From positions 69,624-133,623 of the forward strand of contig JAFXZI010000001.1 in the NCBI GenBank assembly GCA_017541325.1: DNA of 64,000 bases, read 5' to 3'. Positions 63,279 through 64,000 of this stretch are shown here, one piece after another. A program made the translations under genes and the position numbers. Below the pieces are notes generated by a model, which worked only from the letters and a program-made list of their open reading frames with translations, searched no databases and was not told the origin of the DNA. Each line of letters starts with the position of its first letter. Position 1 is the first letter of the stretch. The DNA comes from Bacilli bacterium (GTDB lineage Bacteria > Bacillota_I > Bacilli_A > RF39 > UBA660).

Positions 63279-63776
63279 TTATTTAGTTTTATCTTCGCTT
63301 TTTAATAATCCTTCGTTATAAGTTTCATAACTAATATCTTTTAATTTATTTGTTAGGAATAGAACTTCATTAGTATCAAATAGTGTAGATCTTTTTGTTT
63401 CAATATTACGAGCATATATATAATTATTATGCTGTAATTCAACTGCTAAAGGATTATCACAAGTTTCAAATGTAGGATCTAATACTCCATCTCTTGCCAT
63501 TTGTTTTATTTGAACCCACTTTTCAGGTTCATTATTCATTACATATCTCATTGAAATATCAACATATTTTAATAAATTTTTAGTCATCAAAGCTCTTACT
63601 ACTAAATCTTCTTCTTCTAATGGACTCTTCTCTAATAGTTTATCTAATACATCTCTATATATTCCACTTCTTGCCTCATTATCAAAATCAGCAATTGTAT
63701 ATATTCCTCTTCTTCTATCTAATTCAATTACATCTAACATACTACTTGTTCTTATTTGTTGTTCTAATTTTTCCAT
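63279..63776 (-). CDS. Unknown 165-aa protein
   Basis: No family recognised. It is helical, charged and without export signal. Notable segments are ELDRRRGIYTIADFDNEARS and MRYVMNNEPEKWVQIKQMA. It stands alone between its terminator and the divergent plus-strand gene. Confidence 0.55.
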   Translation of the reverse strand: MEKLEQQIRTSSMLDVIELDRRRGIYTIADFDNEARSGIYRDVLDKLLEKSPLEEEDLVVRALMTKNLLKYVDISMRYVMNNEPEKWVQIKQMARDGVLDPTFETCDNPLAVELQHNNYIYARNIETKRSTLFDTNEVLFLTNKLKDISYETYNEGLLKSEDKTK

Positions 63777-63853
63777 ATTATCACCTAAATTTATTTTATC
63801 ATTTTAAATTAGTAATAACAATTAACTTGACATTATCTTTTTTATCTTATTTA

Positions 63854-63862
63854 TGATATAAT
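63854..63862 (+). promoter_or_regulatory. Extended -10 promoter for the gene at the right edge
   Basis: TG-A-TATAAT at 63854-63862 lies 26 bases before the ATG. A TTGACA at 63827 is 24 bases upstream, too far to be the matching -35. Confidence 0.5.
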
Positions 63863-63888
63863 AGTTCACATTATTTGAGGGGATAATT

Positions 63889-64000
63889 ATGCTAAATAAA
63901 AATTTTGGTATTAGAGGTACATTTGAAATAGATAATTCTAAATATTTTTATAAACGTAATAGTACTTTTATGGAAATTTTTATAGAACAAATAGAAGAAT
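63889..64000 (+). CDS. Start of an unknown gene, cut by the right edge
   Basis: ATG 63889 follows GAGGGG with seven bases of spacing and an extended -10 promoter. The visible 37 residues (MLNKNFGIRGTFEIDNSKYF...) are open to the window end. Too short to assign. Confidence 0.6.
   Translation, partial: MLNKNFGIRGTFEIDNSKYFYKRNSTFMEIFIEQIEE

Noticed and set aside
63827..63832. TTGACA as -35 box for the right-edge gene
   Set aside because: It is 24 bases from the TATAAT, too far for a normal promoter; the extended -10 alone is a better explanation.
1..64000. Mollicutes-type code (TGA as Trp)
   Set aside because: TGA ends several well-bounded genes (e.g. the DUF2357-like gene in an ATGA overlap and the 68-aa gene), and Trp is encoded by TGG.

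Overview
The window comes from a very AT-rich, low-GC bacterium with a Gram-positive type envelope. It encodes a class B sortase and proteins with NPKT-type sorting signals, two Ser/His SipW-type signal peptidases, an LtaS-like lipoteichoic acid synthase, an M15 carboxypeptidase, a YkuD-type L,D-transpeptidase, lipoproteins with lipoboxes, and L-lactate dehydrogenase. TGA is used as a stop and TGG encodes Trp, so the code looks standard. An uncultured gut Bacilli/Erysipelotrichales/RF39-like organism is my inference; no rRNA or tRNA is present to prove it. Nearly all genes are on the minus strand.

Region 1 (1-21.3 kb) is devoted to the cell surface. It holds a giant Gly-rich repeat adhesin that runs off the left edge, whose signal-peptide start and body are in different frames joined at an A-AAA-AAG heptamer. 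Next come several TasA/camelysin-like secreted subunits, two SipW-type signal peptidases and one SipW-like protein that has lost both catalytic residues. Inside the same run of tightly packed genes lie a membrane-anchored McrB-like AAA+ ATPase, a DUF2357-like partner without a visible nuclease core, and an unknown 325-aa protein. A sortase B and an NPKTA-anchored beta-helix protein close the region. This cluster is my main candidate for an undescribed system: a fibre or surface-layer locus with a McrBC-derived membrane motor.

Region 2 (21.3-39.0 kb) is core metabolism and wall maintenance: lactate dehydrogenase, a papain-like surface protease with NPKTG anchor, a polysaccharide deacetylase, LtaS, an MscS channel, and two wall enzymes (M15 peptidase and YkuD) that share the same N-terminal membrane module.

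Region 3 (39.1-55.3 kb) is an accessory/defence island. It starts with gene fossils (a Gfo/Idh/MocA N-terminus and a frameshifted tyrosine integrase). It continues with an OLD-family nuclease, a helical HEPN/DUF5677-like protein, DUF4238-SEC-C and DUF262-DUF1524 (GmrSD-like) proteins, and a type I restriction-modification locus. That locus has a recombinase, a silent specificity cassette and three copies of a palindromic recombination-like site.

Region 4 (55.4-64 kb) has an aldo/keto reductase operon preceded by two small unknown genes under a SAM-I (S-box) riboswitch with its own terminator, an ABC transporter pair, a lipoprotein, several unknown genes, a HELGH metalloprotein, and the start of a plus-strand gene cut by the right edge.
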